From Thalassotalea atypica (GTDB taxonomy: Bacteria > Pseudomonadota > Gammaproteobacteria > Enterobacterales > Alteromonadaceae): a stretch of DNA of 64,000 nt. The DNA lies in assembly GCF_030295975.1 (NCBI RefSeq), contig NZ_AP027364.1, positions 4,154,001 to 4,218,000 on the forward strand, in the 5' to 3' direction. The position numbers and the translations under genes are program-made. Below, piece by piece: positions 63,284 to 64,000 of the stretch (the stretch's first letter is position 1; every line of letters begins with the position of its first letter). A model generated the notes under the pieces. The model was not told the origin of the DNA, made no database searches, and saw only the letters and a list, made by a program, of their open reading frames with translations.

Positions 63284-63604
63284 ATGAATGACAGCCAGTA
63301 CAATTTTACCGCAGACGAGTTAATTTTAGCTGTAGAAGAAGCAATTGAAGATTGCGGCGAAGATATTGATTATGAAGGTGTTAGCGGACTATTAACGTTA
63401 ACCTTTAAAAACGGCACAAAGATTATTATTAATAAGCAAGCACCGTTGCACGAAATTTGGGTTGCCACCAAGTTCAATGGTCATCACTTCCATTTTGATA
63501 ATGAACAATGGATTGATAAGCGTGGTGGCGATGAGTTTTGGCAATTTTTATCTGATGCAGTTAGCAAACAAGCTGACGCTTCAGTTTCACTATCAGCAGA
63601 ATAA
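63284..63604 (+). CDS. cyaY: Frataxin-like iron-sulfur assembly protein CyaY
   Basis: A 106-residue frataxin homologue that regulates FeS-cluster assembly on IscS/IscU. The acidic first helix ([20 protein letters not shown]) binds iron, followed by the beta sheet [22 protein letters not shown], then [14 protein letters not shown]. Length matches E. coli CyaY. It is followed by hemC 14 nt later on the same strand, unlike E. coli where cyaA-cyaY and hemC diverge. Confidence 0.95.
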   Translation: MNDSQYNFTADELILAVEEAIEDCGEDIDYEGVSGLLTLTFKNGTKIIINKQAPLHEIWVATKFNGHHFHFDNEQWIDKRGGDEFWQFLSDAVSKQADASVSLSAE

Positions 63605-63618
63605 GAGTAGGACACAAC

Positions 63619-64000
63619 ATGACAACCGCAACTGTGCGCATTGCAACCAGAAAAAGCGCTTTAGCGTTATGGCAAGCTGAATATGTAAAAGCACAATTAG
63701 AGCATTTTCATCCCGGCATTAATGTCGAACTTGTGCCTATGACCACCAAAGGTGACATAATTTTGGATACCCCTTTAGCAAAGGTCGGCGGAAAAGGCTT
63801 ATTTGTTAAAGAACTCGAAGTAGCCATGTTGGAAAACCGCGCTGATATTGCCGTACATTCGATGAAAGATGTACCGGTTGAATTTCCTGAAGGATTGGGC
63901 TTGGAAGTGATTTGCCCACGTGAAGACCCACGTGATGCATTTGTGTCAAACACGTTTGAAAATTTTGATGATTTGCCACAAGGTGCAATTGTTGGCACCT
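63619..64000 (+). CDS. hemC: Hydroxymethylbilane synthase, 3' truncated by window
   Basis: The first 127 residues of porphobilinogen deaminase: [36 protein letters not shown] and AVHSMKDVP (substrate-binding region) are diagnostic. The frame remains open at the window edge. ATG at 63619 with TAGGA 6 nt upstream. It polymerises four porphobilinogen units in haem synthesis. Close spacing suggests co-transcription with cyaY, joining haem and FeS metabolism. Confidence 0.97.
   Translation, partial: MTTATVRIATRKSALALWQAEYVKAQLEHFHPGINVELVPMTTKGDIILDTPLAKVGGKGLFVKELEVAMLENRADIAVHSMKDVPVEFPEGLGLEVICPREDPRDAFVSNTFENFDDLPQGAIVGT

Noticed and set aside
1-64000. CRISPR arrays, insertion sequences, prophage or integrase genes
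   Set aside because: No regularly spaced direct repeats, transposase motifs or integrase genes were seen in the window.

Overview
The window looks like a chromosomal segment of a marine gammaproteobacterium of the order Alteromonadales, plausibly Colwelliaceae or a Thalassotalea-like genus. This is an inference from low GC, from housekeeping genes of clear gammaproteobacterial type (YihI, HemN, ProBA, RecQ, UvrD, the lptM-lysA-dapF-DUF484-yigB-uvrD run, CyaY, HemC) and from a large TonB-dependent receptor locus. I saw no insertion sequence, prophage, CRISPR array or rRNA. One tRNA (His) is present.

Layout. 1-6.5 kb: end of an M61 peptidase gene, a VOC protein, a CsrB/CsrC-type RNA directly upstream of yihI, DUF2489, a small DksA-like zinc-finger protein, hemN, DUF1285 and tRNA-His. 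6.5-15 kb: a beta-lactamase-fold lipoprotein, a decayed gene end, then a minus-strand module of two-component system, periplasmic DJ-1/PfpI protein and YbbAP-like ABC transporter. A 19-bp direct-repeat box occurs before both the ABC operon and the DJ-1 gene. 15-25.3 kb: a cell-surface-signalling locus with a TonB receptor carrying an STN domain, a flavin-dependent halogenase, SapC, a DUF6445-type protein, divergent FecI/FecR and a sodium/solute symporter. 25.4-30.1 kb: a nitric-oxide response unit (nsrR, nnrS, and a 32-codon Cys-rich microprotein with FNR-like and NsrR boxes), a CBS protein, a GyrI-like protein and a tandem-duplicated lipoprotein. 30.2-32.6 kb: anaerobic ribonucleotide reductase nrdG-nrdD behind an FNR box and two NrdR boxes. 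32.6-41.6 kb: uraA, proBA, a long degenerate gap, a YihG-like acyltransferase, a mechanosensitive channel, tesB and two small unknown genes. 41.6-57.2 kb: a c-di-GMP-rich region with four GGDEF-domain proteins (two with degenerate active sites) and an apparently orphan c-di-GMP-I riboswitch, interspersed with two DUF885 lipoproteins, DUF523, selO, a cytochrome c, recQ and rarD. 57.2-64 kb: uvrD, yigB, DUF484, dapF, lysA and lptM on the minus strand, divergent from cyaY and hemC (cut by the window end). xerC, usually between DUF484 and yigB, is absent.

The most interesting items are: (1) the c-di-GMP-I riboswitch with its own promoter, reading antisense into a DUF885 gene and followed by two segments complementary to its core; (2) the STN-TonB receptor/FecIR/halogenase locus, whose receptor contains a second, internal signal peptide and start; (3) the NsrR/FNR-controlled microprotein; (4) the two-component/DJ-1/ABC module with shared operators and a leader of mutually exclusive hairpins. 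Functional assignments rest on motif recognition by eye; no search or folding program was run.
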